Of a DNA stretch of 25,102 nt, positions 1-6,209 are shown piece after piece; within the stretch, counting starts at the first letter, position 1, and every line of letters begins with the position of its first letter. This DNA comes from a virus. The notes under the pieces are model-generated. The model ran no database searches and was not told where the DNA came from. It saw only the letters and a program-made list of their open reading frames with translations. Made by a program: the position numbers and the translations under genes. The stretch spans positions 1 through 25,102 of IMG/VR virus record IMGVR_UViG_3300028829_005299. The stretch is one strand, 5' to 3'.

Positions 1-70
1 ATCATGACCCACGGGAGTAGTGATGCTGTGACGGGCCGCTTGACAAGGTCGCTACTCTTCGCATATCCTA

Positions 71-140
71 ATGTCCGTAACTGCCTTGGGGTATAGGGGT
101 CACTGCGTTCCTCCCTATCCCAGCCAAGGCCGACGGACAT
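71..140. other. 70-base near-continuous hairpin
   Basis: Three nested stems are seen directly. ATGTCCGT (71-78) pairs with ACGGACAT (133-140). GCCTTGG (83-89) pairs with CCAAGGC (124-130). GG plus ATAGGG (90-91, 93-98) pairs with CCCTAT plus CC (113-118, 119-120), with T92 bulged. Only a small internal loop (79-82 against 131-132) and the bulge interrupt it, and the apical loop is about 14 bases. That is 23 Watson-Crick pairs, far beyond chance for this length. It is the core of the candidate RNA. Confidence 0.8.
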
Positions 141-212
141 TGAATCTGCTACGTTACGCTAGCAAGTACCTGAGCAACAGAGAGTTAGGACACCACCGAG
201 ACAACTGTCACG

Positions 213-232
213 TCCGTGTAACATGACACGGA
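213..232. other. 7-bp hairpin with a competing alternative pairing
   Basis: TCCGTGT (213-219) pairs with ACACGGA (226-232) around a six-base loop. TGTCA (206-210) can instead pair with TGACA (224-228), which shares bases 226-228. GTCCGT (212-217) can also pair with ACGGAC (133-138) of the upstream hairpin. These pairings are mutually exclusive, which is compatible with a conformational switch, although short complementary stretches can also arise by chance. Confidence 0.4.
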
Positions 233-259
233 AGAGTGGCAACCCGACACACCACCCCG

Positions 260-271
260 ACCCCCGGGGGT
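260..271. other. GC palindrome ACCCCCGGGGGT
   Basis: A perfect 12-base palindrome, followed by TACC. As RNA it could form only a short stem with a CCGG loop. No T-run follows, so it is not a standard intrinsic terminator. A second C5/G5 inverted repeat, also followed by GTACC, lies at 370-391. Confidence 0.6.
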
Positions 272-289
272 ACCGATTAGGATTCCTAT

Positions 290-311
290 CTATCTATTGA
301 CTATCTATTGA
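290..311 (+). repeat. tandem duplication of an 11-bp unit CTATCTATTGA
   Basis: Bases 290-300 and 301-311 are identical copies of CTATCTATTGA, directly abutting. The stretch is AT-rich and lies between the GC palindrome and the first gene. It could be a protein-binding site (terminase, transcription factor) or a slippage product. No function can be assigned from sequence. Confidence 0.7.
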
Positions 312-321
312 TGATAAAAAA

Positions 322-363
322 AGGAGCCTCTCCCCTTTGATTTACAATCGTTTGCGAGCATGA
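322..363 (+). promoter_or_regulatory. strong Shine-Dalgarno core and possible leader mini-ORF before the first gene
   Basis: AAGGAG (321-326) is one of the best ribosome-binding sequences in the window, yet the first ATG at 360 is over 30 bases away. A TTG codon at 337, 10 bases after AGGAG, opens an 8-codon frame that ends with TGA at 361-363. That stop overlaps the ATG at 360 as ATGA, the same coupling geometry used between several genes downstream. AAAGG (320-324) can also pair with CCTTT (334-338), which would mask the site. The mini-ORF is inference only. Confidence 0.25.
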
Positions 364-821
364 AACCCACCCCCTACGGTAGGGGGGTACCAAAAAGCTT
401 TGATATTGTAAATAGGGAACCCATATCGCAAAAAATTATGACCAGAAAAAAGTCACTTGATGATATACATAACTACCTAAAAGAGGATGATTATGAAAAA
501 GCCATGGAATGTCTCCGCGATGGTATGGGAGCAACCCATATCGTACGTCAAAGTAAGGATAATGGTGAACGAGGGGTAGATTACAAAGAAGTAATTGACC
601 ACGGAACACGCCTAAGTTCGGCAAAACTGGTACTTGAGTACGGATTTGGTAAAGCAGCGACCCGAGCAGAGATAAATATCACCGATGACAGCCGCGTAAT
701 GGCTACTCCGACCGAAATTATGGCTAGATTAGCCAGTTCTGGCCAAAATTTGGCAGAAATCATCGATGTTTACTCTGAAGCAGTCAAAGAAAACCCAATT
801 GAGATCGAAAATGATGGATGA
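360..821 (+). CDS. probable terminase small subunit
   Basis: This 153-residue protein sits first in a packaging gene block that includes the large terminase. It would bind the phage DNA end or pac site and recruit the motor. The middle and C-terminal part has the pattern 'AKLVLEYGFGKAATRAEI' (about residues 90-107), which resembles the 'AKLxLEYxYGKPxxxxEI' stretch common in small-terminase-like proteins. The preceding region, with DGMGATHIVRQS, could be a DNA-binding helical part, but no clear helix-turn-helix was confirmed. The start is uncertain. ATG 360 gives the longest frame and overlaps the end of a possible leader mini-ORF. ATG 438 gives 127 residues beginning MTRKKSLDD and would leave the GC hairpin at 370-386 outside the gene. 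Neither has a good ribosome site at normal distance. The family is inferred from motif and position. Confidence 0.6.
   Translation: MKPTPYGRGVPKSFDIVNREPISQKIMTRKKSLDDIHNYLKEDDYEKAMECLRDGMGATHIVRQSKDNGERGVDYKEVIDHGTRLSSAKLVLEYGFGKAATRAEINITDDSRVMATPTEIMARLASSGQNLAEIIDVYSEAVKENPIEIENDG
370..386 (+). other. GC-rich hairpin at the start of the first ORF
   Basis: CCCCCT (370-375) pairs with AGGGGG (381-386) around a five-base loop. If translation starts at ATG 360, this hairpin falls within the first nine codons, an unusual place for a strong stem. If it starts at ATG 438, the hairpin belongs to the untranslated leader. It is followed by GTACC, as is the palindrome at 260-271. Confidence 0.6.
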
Positions 822-1395
822 TTACGAGACTGAACCTTTAAAACAGCCGTACAATATCGATGACGTCAACCCACCGAGGATCTGGAGCGACGAAGAGTTG
901 TTTGAACTAGCAATTCCTGAAATCAAGAAGTGGGAAGGATTCATTCCCCAGACCAAGATACCTACAAAAGGAGATAAATATACGATAGGCCACGGACATA
1001 CAGGTAGATATGCTAAACCAGGAGCAACTATGACTGAAGAGGAGGCTGACAAGATCTTAAGAGAAGAAGACTACCCCAGCCACCTAAAAAGAATATCTGA
1101 TATGGTGCCGGGATTCAACCAACTACCACTAGATGTAGCGGTACAGATGGCTCAGTCAGCTTTCAGGGGCGGGATAACTGGTAGTCCTGACACTGTTGAA
1201 CTCATAAATGAAAGAGCGTTTGGTAAGGCATCTAAAGAGTTTCTAGATCATGACGAATACCGAAAAGCCAAAAGAACCGGCGTCCGCGCTGGTATTGTCC
1301 CTCGTATGGATAAAGTTAGCAACACCTTAAAAAGACACGCCATCCAACCTAAGCTGGGTATGATCACAGGCAAACCCTCATACAGAGAACTTTAA
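811..1395 (+). CDS. GH24-type (T4-like) lysozyme/endolysin
   Basis: This 194-residue protein would cleave peptidoglycan glycan strands. The GH24 pattern is clear: KKWEGF (catalytic Glu about 42), YTIGHGHT (residues 57-64, Thr58 equivalent to T4 lysozyme Thr26), GSPDTVELIN (about 124-133), and RAGIVPRMDKV (about 159-169) matching the usual 'GLVxRRxxE' stretch. In T4 lysozyme an Asp lies six residues before the Thr. Here the aligned segment reads IPTKGDKYT, so the usual Asp (Cys in some relatives) is missing or displaced to D55. There is no signal peptide or transmembrane anchor, and no cysteine. The start is ATG 811 (or 814), overlapping the previous stop; an in-frame ATG at 766 would overlap the upstream gene by over 50 bases and is unlikely. 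No holin or spanin is adjacent, so it may be a virion-associated enzyme rather than the lysis endolysin. Confidence 0.8.
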   Translation: MMDDYETEPLKQPYNIDDVNPPRIWSDEELFELAIPEIKKWEGFIPQTKIPTKGDKYTIGHGHTGRYAKPGATMTEEEADKILREEDYPSHLKRISDMVPGFNQLPLDVAVQMAQSAFRGGITGSPDTVELINERAFGKASKEFLDHDEYRKAKRTGVRAGIVPRMDKVSNTLKRHAIQPKLGMITGKPSYREL

Positions 1396-1396
1396 T

Positions 1397-1582
1397 ATGA
1401 CAAAAGAAGAACCCCCCATCGATAAGTTTAAAAAAGAAATGCTTTCAGTATTTATCCGCTGGTGGGAAGAATCCGACCTAGACGATGAGGATATGACCGT
1501 CGCCACTATAGAGGTGTGTGAAGGGTTCTGCGAAGAAAGTGTCGAATTTGAATCTGACATAAACCTAGACGACGATGAGTAA
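1397..1582 (+). CDS. small acidic protein, unknown function
   Basis: A 61-residue protein with very high Asp/Glu content and a central IRWWEESDLDDED stretch. It has two cysteines close together (VCEGFC). It starts one base after the lysozyme stop, and its own stop (TAA 1580-1582) overlaps the next gene's ATG. This tight fit on both sides supports it being a real gene. No family recognised. Small acidic phage proteins can be inhibitors or DNA mimics, but nothing here shows that. Confidence 0.6.
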   Translation: MTKEEPPIDKFKKEMLSVFIRWWEESDLDDEDMTVATIEVCEGFCEESVEFESDINLDDDE

Positions 1583-1910
1583 GCTAAAACATTTTGCAAG
1601 AAGTGTGGTAAACCTACCACTAACACCGATAAATATGTATCGAAGGAGTAAAGTCCCTAGAAAATTAAAAGAAACGGCTTATGGGACAAACGCATCTATT
1701 AAATATCCGATCAACCCCAAATACTTAGAGCTCTGGAAGAACCCCAAGCACCATGCTTATGAGGTTGAATCTACATTTGATATGCGCCCACCAGCACCTC
1801 CAACACCGGTCGCACCTCCACCAGGAGATTACACACCCCACGCTTACAGTAAGAACTACAAACCAGGCATGAGTAGTCGCGGCACAGGACTCCATCCCTT
1901 AAAAAGATGA
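1575..1910 (+). CDS. proline-rich small protein, unknown function
   Basis: A 111-residue protein. The N-terminal third is basic (MSKLKHFARS, YRRSKVPRKLK). The C-terminal half is proline-rich (RPPAPPTPVAPPPGDY, about residues 71-86) and probably disordered. Its ATG at 1575 overlaps the upstream stop by eight bases (ATGAGTAA), pointing to coupled translation. It contains no cysteine. It lies between the small and large terminase genes, so a virion or packaging accessory role is possible, but no family is recognised. Confidence 0.6.
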   Translation: MSKLKHFARSVVNLPLTPINMYRRSKVPRKLKETAYGTNASIKYPINPKYLELWKNPKHHAYEVESTFDMRPPAPPTPVAPPPGDYTPHAYSKNYKPGMSSRGTGLHPLKR

Positions 1911-1911
1911 G

Positions 1912-1916
1912 CGGAG
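1912..1916 (+). promoter_or_regulatory. ribosome binding site of the large terminase
   Basis: CGGAG lies 10 bases before ATG 1927 and 13 before ATG 1930. It is one of few recognisable Shine-Dalgarno sequences in the window and favours the 1927 start (protein beginning MMDD). Confidence 0.45.
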
Positions 1917-1926
1917 TATACGGAAT

Positions 1927-3720
1927 ATGATGGACGACCCACAACAACAGCTCCACGACCTGATCCGTATTGATCCAGAGGTCTGGTTCTCAACATTTGC
2001 AGTCATAAAAGACAAGCGGGGTAAGGATATTAAACCCGTAGCTAACACTTTACAAAAGCGCATGTTCGCGCACTACAGAAAATGCCAAATCGAAAAAGTT
2101 CCTTGCAAGATGGTGATTCTAAAACCCCGCCAAAAAGGGGCAAGCACATGCGCTCAAGCGCTGACTTACCACCACATGAGAAAGAACGAGAACCTGAGCG
2201 GGAGTCTGATGGGGGACATAGCGGGAACATCGGACAAGGTATTCGAGATTTATCGGAGATATGCAGACAACGACATATTCCCATGGGACGATACAGGAAC
2301 AAACCTGGCGGACAATGGCAATCTCGCGGATGCGATCAAGCTAAACACCGGAAGCGTGTACGGAAAGGAAACGGCGGGAAGTAAAAACGCTGGTCGTTCG
2401 GGCACAATTCAGGTAGGAAACATGACAGAAACAGCTTTCTGGACTACAACGGGTAGGGGAGACCCTGCACTAGCGTATCTGCAATCACTGTATGACGGGG
2501 ATAGCATATCGCTAGTTGTGGCGGACTCTACACCAAATGGTCCATCTGGATGGTTTTACAACACCTGGGTACAGGAGAATGAGTGGGCAAAGATATTTGC
2601 CGCATGGTTTGAGTTCGAAGACTCAAAAATACCATTTGAATCCGAAGAAGCACTCCAGGAGTTCAAAGACACCATGACCGATGACGAACATTCTGAGATT
2701 GAAAGGTTTAATCCAGGATGGGAACAGATGCATTGGAGGAGAAGAACTCTCCAGGATAAGTGTAATGGTGATTTAAGTAAGTTCAGACAGGAGTATCCAT
2801 CAGATCCTGAGGAATGTTTCCTCATGTCATCTCGCCCAAGGTTCCATATTGATATCGTCAAGAAGATGGAGAACTACGCCAAAGAGGAGAAATCCGAAAT
2901 TGGAACAGTTAATCTTCAAAACGAAGGCGAATCAGCGTCATTTAGGCCTGATACCCGTGGATTCTGCGAAATCTGGGACCATCCCCACGAAGACAATAAG
3001 TATGTGATCGCAGTCGATACGTGTACGGGCGAAGATCAACAGGAGCAGGGCTTAGCTGCAGACCCCGATTATCACAGTGTTCAAGTTTGGAGAGCAGGGT
3101 TTGAGGATGTGCAGGGGGTATATCACGTCTCTAGGTTAGTTGCCTTACATCACAGTAGGGTTGACATAGGATACTTGGCCGAAGAGATCCAAGCGTTGTC
3201 CTTATATTACGGAAAAGCGTTAGTGATCCCCGAAGTAAACAATAGTGGATTAGCTCTAGTAAGATATTTAATTGATTATGGCATCCCTTGTTACAGAAGA
3301 CGCCGAATGAATGACTCCAGCGGAATGGTTGAAAAGAGCTTCGGTTGGTCAACAGATAAAATTACGCGTAAAACCGTAATAGATCACATGGCTGCCGAAA
3401 TATTAGATGAGAATTTAGATATACCATCGACCGACGTTTTAAAAGAATTCAAAACTTTTGTGGTTAACGAGAAAGGAAAGCCTGAAGCAGCTCCTGGTCA
3501 TCACGACGACCATGTTTTAGCAGCATCTATAGCCCTTTATAATATCACAGCAGCGACAAGATTTAAAGGATTCAAAAAGAAAAGGATTAGTAACGAGATG
3601 TTACGTAAAAATCCGAGCCTTATGTGTCCTGATGGATTCCTCAGGGTTCCACTAAACCAATTTGTTAAACAAAAGCAGACACGCACTAATTACAAGCGTT
3701 TGCAAGACATACATTCTTAA
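1927..3720 (+). CDS. terL: terminase large subunit (packaging ATPase and nuclease)
   Basis: This 597-residue motor protein pumps DNA into the capsid through the portal and cuts the concatemer. ATPase part: an adenine-type Q-motif region (about 38-50), a Walker A-like loop KPRQKGAST (66-74, a 'classic deviant' form with Lys at 70 instead of the usual GKS/T order), Walker B region with catalytic Glu in NMTETAFW (165-172), and the coupling motif STPNG (201-205). Nuclease part (RNase H fold): first Asp in AVDTCTG (D364), PEVNN (435-439), and GHHDDHV (524-530) with D527/D528. Motif order, spacing and total length fit an intact large terminase. It has nine cysteines, unlike the two large proteins that follow. 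The gene ends 18 bases before the next start. Confidence 0.96.
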   Translation: MMDDPQQQLHDLIRIDPEVWFSTFAVIKDKRGKDIKPVANTLQKRMFAHYRKCQIEKVPCKMVILKPRQKGASTCAQALTYHHMRKNENLSGSLMGDIAGTSDKVFEIYRRYADNDIFPWDDTGTNLADNGNLADAIKLNTGSVYGKETAGSKNAGRSGTIQVGNMTETAFWTTTGRGDPALAYLQSLYDGDSISLVVADSTPNGPSGWFYNTWVQENEWAKIFAAWFEFEDSKIPFESEEALQEFKDTMTDDEHSEIERFNPGWEQMHWRRRTLQDKCNGDLSKFRQEYPSDPEECFLMSSRPRFHIDIVKKMENYAKEEKSEIGTVNLQNEGESASFRPDTRGFCEIWDHPHEDNKYVIAVDTCTGEDQQEQGLAADPDYHSVQVWRAGFEDVQGVYHVSRLVALHHSRVDIGYLAEEIQALSLYYGKALVIPEVNNSGLALVRYLIDYGIPCYRRRRMNDSSGMVEKSFGWSTDKITRKTVIDHMAAEILDENLDIPSTDVLKEFKTFVVNEKGKPEAAPGHHDDHVLAASIALYNITAATRFKGFKKKRISNEMLRKNPSLMCPDGFLRVPLNQFVKQKQTRTNYKRLQDIHS

Positions 3721-3738
3721 CCTGAAATAAGCAACATT

Positions 3739-6207
3739 ATGGTAATGACAAGAGAAGAGTTCGAAGCGGAATTTGAAAAAAAATCCCAAGGTGGAGGTAG
3801 CAAAAAAGGTGGTCTAAGTCATGGCGACATGAGAAGCTTAGCCAAAAGGCTGGTTAACGCTATGGACGGCTCAGGCACCGGGCACGATGAGATAGAGGCT
3901 GTTTTAGGTATACTTAACTCGCACACTGCGGGCAAATCCAGTAAGGCTAGAGATACTGTTTTTAAAAGAGTAGCGCAGGAATTTGAAGCCCACTCCGACG
4001 ACAATCTCTCCCTTAGAGACGCTCTACTATCGGACTATTCAGAATTTTCTGACTGGAACATCGGAGGCACTGACCACGATGAAGACTCTATCTTAAAAGC
4101 ATTTGGTTTTGCTGAAGACGCCCTTTGGGGCGACACATCCGAAAAATCGGACGCACAGTCAACAACTGAGGGTTTAAACGTTCCTAACATGGACCGTTAT
4201 GGACCTGATGGAGATATGTCTTACGGTCGAGGCGAGCCAGAATTAGACCCATACGAGCAATACCTTGAAGACGAGGTCTTTAATAAGCCAGAATCAAAGG
4301 TCATAGACGCAGACGCAGAACCCACCCCTCCAGCCGAACCTGAATACCCAGAGGACGCAGACCAAATGCCAGACGATTCTGAGTTTGGTGTAGACACCCC
4401 ACCTCCAGGCACCGCGGATCCAGGCAATGGATTACCACCTCGTGAAGAAGGATTTGAAGAATATTTAACTGAAGAAGAACCTACCCCAGACTCAGGCCAT
4501 GGAACTTTCCCTGGAGACGGCGCCCCAGAAGGGCCTTCTCGTAAACCGCGTACATCTTCTTATGTAACGAAAAGTGGAGAGATTGTAACTGAAGATTTTA
4601 GAGATGTAGACTTCCCAGAAGAGCCTCCACCATTCCCTGAACCTCAGATTAACCCAAGGACTGGGCAGCCGGAGCAATCGATAGAAGCGCTCTATACTTG
4701 GCAAGCGCAAAACGCGAAGTATCAGCAGGACATGAAGCGAGAGGAGGCTGACCAAGCGTACAACACCGCTTTACAAGAAAGACACAACCAACTAAACCGA
4801 ACAAACACAACAGGCAGAGGGGCGAATCTTGATCGCGAATATCTTCGAGATAAAGACGGAAACATCCAGGTCAACCCAAAGACTGGCAGACCTATGTTCG
4901 AGACCGATAGCACGCACACTTCCCGCGTAAACGCACAAAGAGAGCAGATTAGGCAAGCGGCAGCTAACAAAAAAGCATTAGCTGACTTCAACAATCCGCA
5001 ACCTGACTATCGAAGAGCGGTGACCCCCAGCAACAAGAGAAATTTTGACATAAGCGACATGCCTTACGAAACGAGGATAGCGTATGAGCTAGCCAACTTA
5101 AAAGGAGCAGGCAAACTCATCGATCAAAGCCCCGAACCTAAATTCAAGCCTGCGGGCTATGGGCAAGAGCATTTAGCACACCAAAAAGGAATGCAACTAT
5201 ACGATCCGTTTGTACCTGGGCAAGCTCAGAAAGATCACAAAAGGTATATGCAAGCAAAAAGAGAGCTTGACGAGTGGAATGCTAAAACATCCGAGCAAAT
5301 ACTTGCAGAAGCAGACGCCGCTCAAGAAGAGAGAATGGCTGCGGATATAAGAGATAAGATGGGAGCAGGGGCAGGCTTAAAAACTAAAAAATTTACTGGG
5401 GGTATTGGATCTTCTGCGTTTGGAATCCTTCCAGACGCTAACAGGTCAGGCAGCTTCCACAAAGGCTGGACAGGTGCTCACGTACCAGAAGGCCCTGATG
5501 ATGAAATGTGGTCCCCCGAAGGGATTGAGAATCTCGAAGGACAGATGGAAATTGCGGGTTTAATCGACGGCGCTGATGAGGCCGCTTGGGAACCGGAAAT
5601 TCCAGCAGGGATTGATGAAAGCGAACTAGTAGATGAGCCTACAAGACTCCCTTCAGGCGAAATATTACCCCCACTGCCAGAAGACTTAATAAACCAACCC
5701 GACTCACATCAAGTAATCGATGCGCCGGACGGCACGCAGGACACAATTGACTCATACATGACCGACCCTAACAGATGGGAACGTAAGGATCAAATCCCGC
5801 CCCTAAGCAGCCAGATTAACTCTGCAGATAGATTGTTAGCAGAGATGGAAAGAGATCGTTTAATAAACCAACCTGACACACATCAAGTAATCGATGTGCC
5901 AGGAGCGCAAGAACCGGAACCTCCACAAAGTGGGTACGGAGACAGCGGAGGTTTTGGATTAGATACAATGGGATCTAGTCCCGACAATATGTATAACGGC
6001 CCATTAATGCCGTTTGATGCCTCAGGCCCAACAAACATTTATGATGGCCCTCTATATGAAGAGGAAGATGAGGAGCTACAAAACACTATTGACGCATATA
6101 TGAACGGTGAAGGTTGGGGCAACAATTCGGACTACGACCCGTGGAACCCTGGACTAGGGTATTCCGAGTCTTTTTACGATCCTCAAGATCCCTGGAATAG
6201 TTATTAA
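3739..6207 (+). CDS. large acidic, probably disordered protein; candidate virion/ejected protein
   Basis: An 822-residue protein with no recognised family. The N-terminal 135 residues look helical and folded. Residues about 150-310 are rich in Pro, Asp and Glu and probably disordered. Residues about 320-550 are charged and helical with many Gln and Asn. The C-terminal 270 are again acidic and low-complexity. A motif LINQPDxHQVID occurs twice (residues 650 and 708). The C-terminus carries YDPWNPG and DPQDPWNSY, matching a YDPW motif at the start of the next protein. There is no cysteine in the whole protein. The start is ATG 3739 or 3745; no Shine-Dalgarno is visible. It ends two bases before the giant gene. 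A scaffold, internal virion protein or chaperone of the giant protein is plausible, all by context. Confidence 0.85.
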   Translation: MVMTREEFEAEFEKKSQGGGSKKGGLSHGDMRSLAKRLVNAMDGSGTGHDEIEAVLGILNSHTAGKSSKARDTVFKRVAQEFEAHSDDNLSLRDALLSDYSEFSDWNIGGTDHDEDSILKAFGFAEDALWGDTSEKSDAQSTTEGLNVPNMDRYGPDGDMSYGRGEPELDPYEQYLEDEVFNKPESKVIDADAEPTPPAEPEYPEDADQMPDDSEFGVDTPPPGTADPGNGLPPREEGFEEYLTEEEPTPDSGHGTFPGDGAPEGPSRKPRTSSYVTKSGEIVTEDFRDVDFPEEPPPFPEPQINPRTGQPEQSIEALYTWQAQNAKYQQDMKREEADQAYNTALQERHNQLNRTNTTGRGANLDREYLRDKDGNIQVNPKTGRPMFETDSTHTSRVNAQREQIRQAAANKKALADFNNPQPDYRRAVTPSNKRNFDISDMPYETRIAYELANLKGAGKLIDQSPEPKFKPAGYGQEHLAHQKGMQLYDPFVPGQAQKDHKRYMQAKRELDEWNAKTSEQILAEADAAQEERMAADIRDKMGAGAGLKTKKFTGGIGSSAFGILPDANRSGSFHKGWTGAHVPEGPDDEMWSPEGIENLEGQMEIAGLIDGADEAAWEPEIPAGIDESELVDEPTRLPSGEILPPLPEDLINQPDSHQVIDAPDGTQDTIDSYMTDPNRWERKDQIPPLSSQINSADRLLAEMERDRLINQPDTHQVIDVPGAQEPEPPQSGYGDSGGFGLDTMGSSPDNMYNGPLMPFDASGPTNIYDGPLYEEEDEELQNTIDAYMNGEGWGNNSDYDPWNPGLGYSESFYDPQDPWNSY
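5686..5900 (+). repeat. two near-identical 41-bp copies within the 822-residue gene
   Basis: Bases 5686-5726 and 5860-5900 match at 38 of 41 positions and encode LINQPDSHQVIDAP and LINQPDTHQVIDVP. The copies are 174 bp apart (58 codons, in frame). The sequence between and after them differs, so this is a short duplicated motif in an otherwise divergent region. The pattern fits a repeated peptide binding site. Confidence 0.85.
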
Positions 6208-6209
6208 TC

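Larger units (their letters stand above)
1..250. ncRNA. candidate structured non-coding RNA (possibly 3' part of a longer one)
   Basis: This stretch has no ORF beyond about 31 codons and is about 56% GC by my count of bases 1-280, above the sampled coding DNA. It contains several inverted repeats. GAGTA at 15-19 pairs with TACTC at 53-57, enclosing GTGAC 28-32 with GTCGC 48-52 (one G-U). A long hairpin spans 71-140. TGCTA 147-151 pairs with TAGCA 160-164. TCCGTGT 213-219 pairs with ACACGGA 226-232. This density of stems in a phage intergenic region suggests a folded RNA. The strand is assumed + because all genes are +, but inverted repeats do not prove it. I do not recognise an RNA family: there are no tRNA arms and I could not identify tmRNA, RNase P or group I intron cores. 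It may begin before the window. It could instead be a packaging recognition region acting as DNA. Confidence 0.4.

Noticed and set aside
1-96. C-terminal tail of an upstream protein-coding gene
   Set aside because: Frame 1 is open for 31 codons from the window start, so a coding tail cannot be fully excluded. The strong inverted repeats through the same bases and the short length make structured non-coding sequence more likely.
297-325. Sigma-70 type promoter (TTGACT as -35)
   Set aside because: No acceptable -10 hexamer lies at 16-18 bases; the AT-rich stretch ATAAAA is only about 12 bases away.
1-340. tRNA or tmRNA gene
   Set aside because: No cloverleaf arms, T-loop GTTCRA sequence or CCA end could be placed on either strand.
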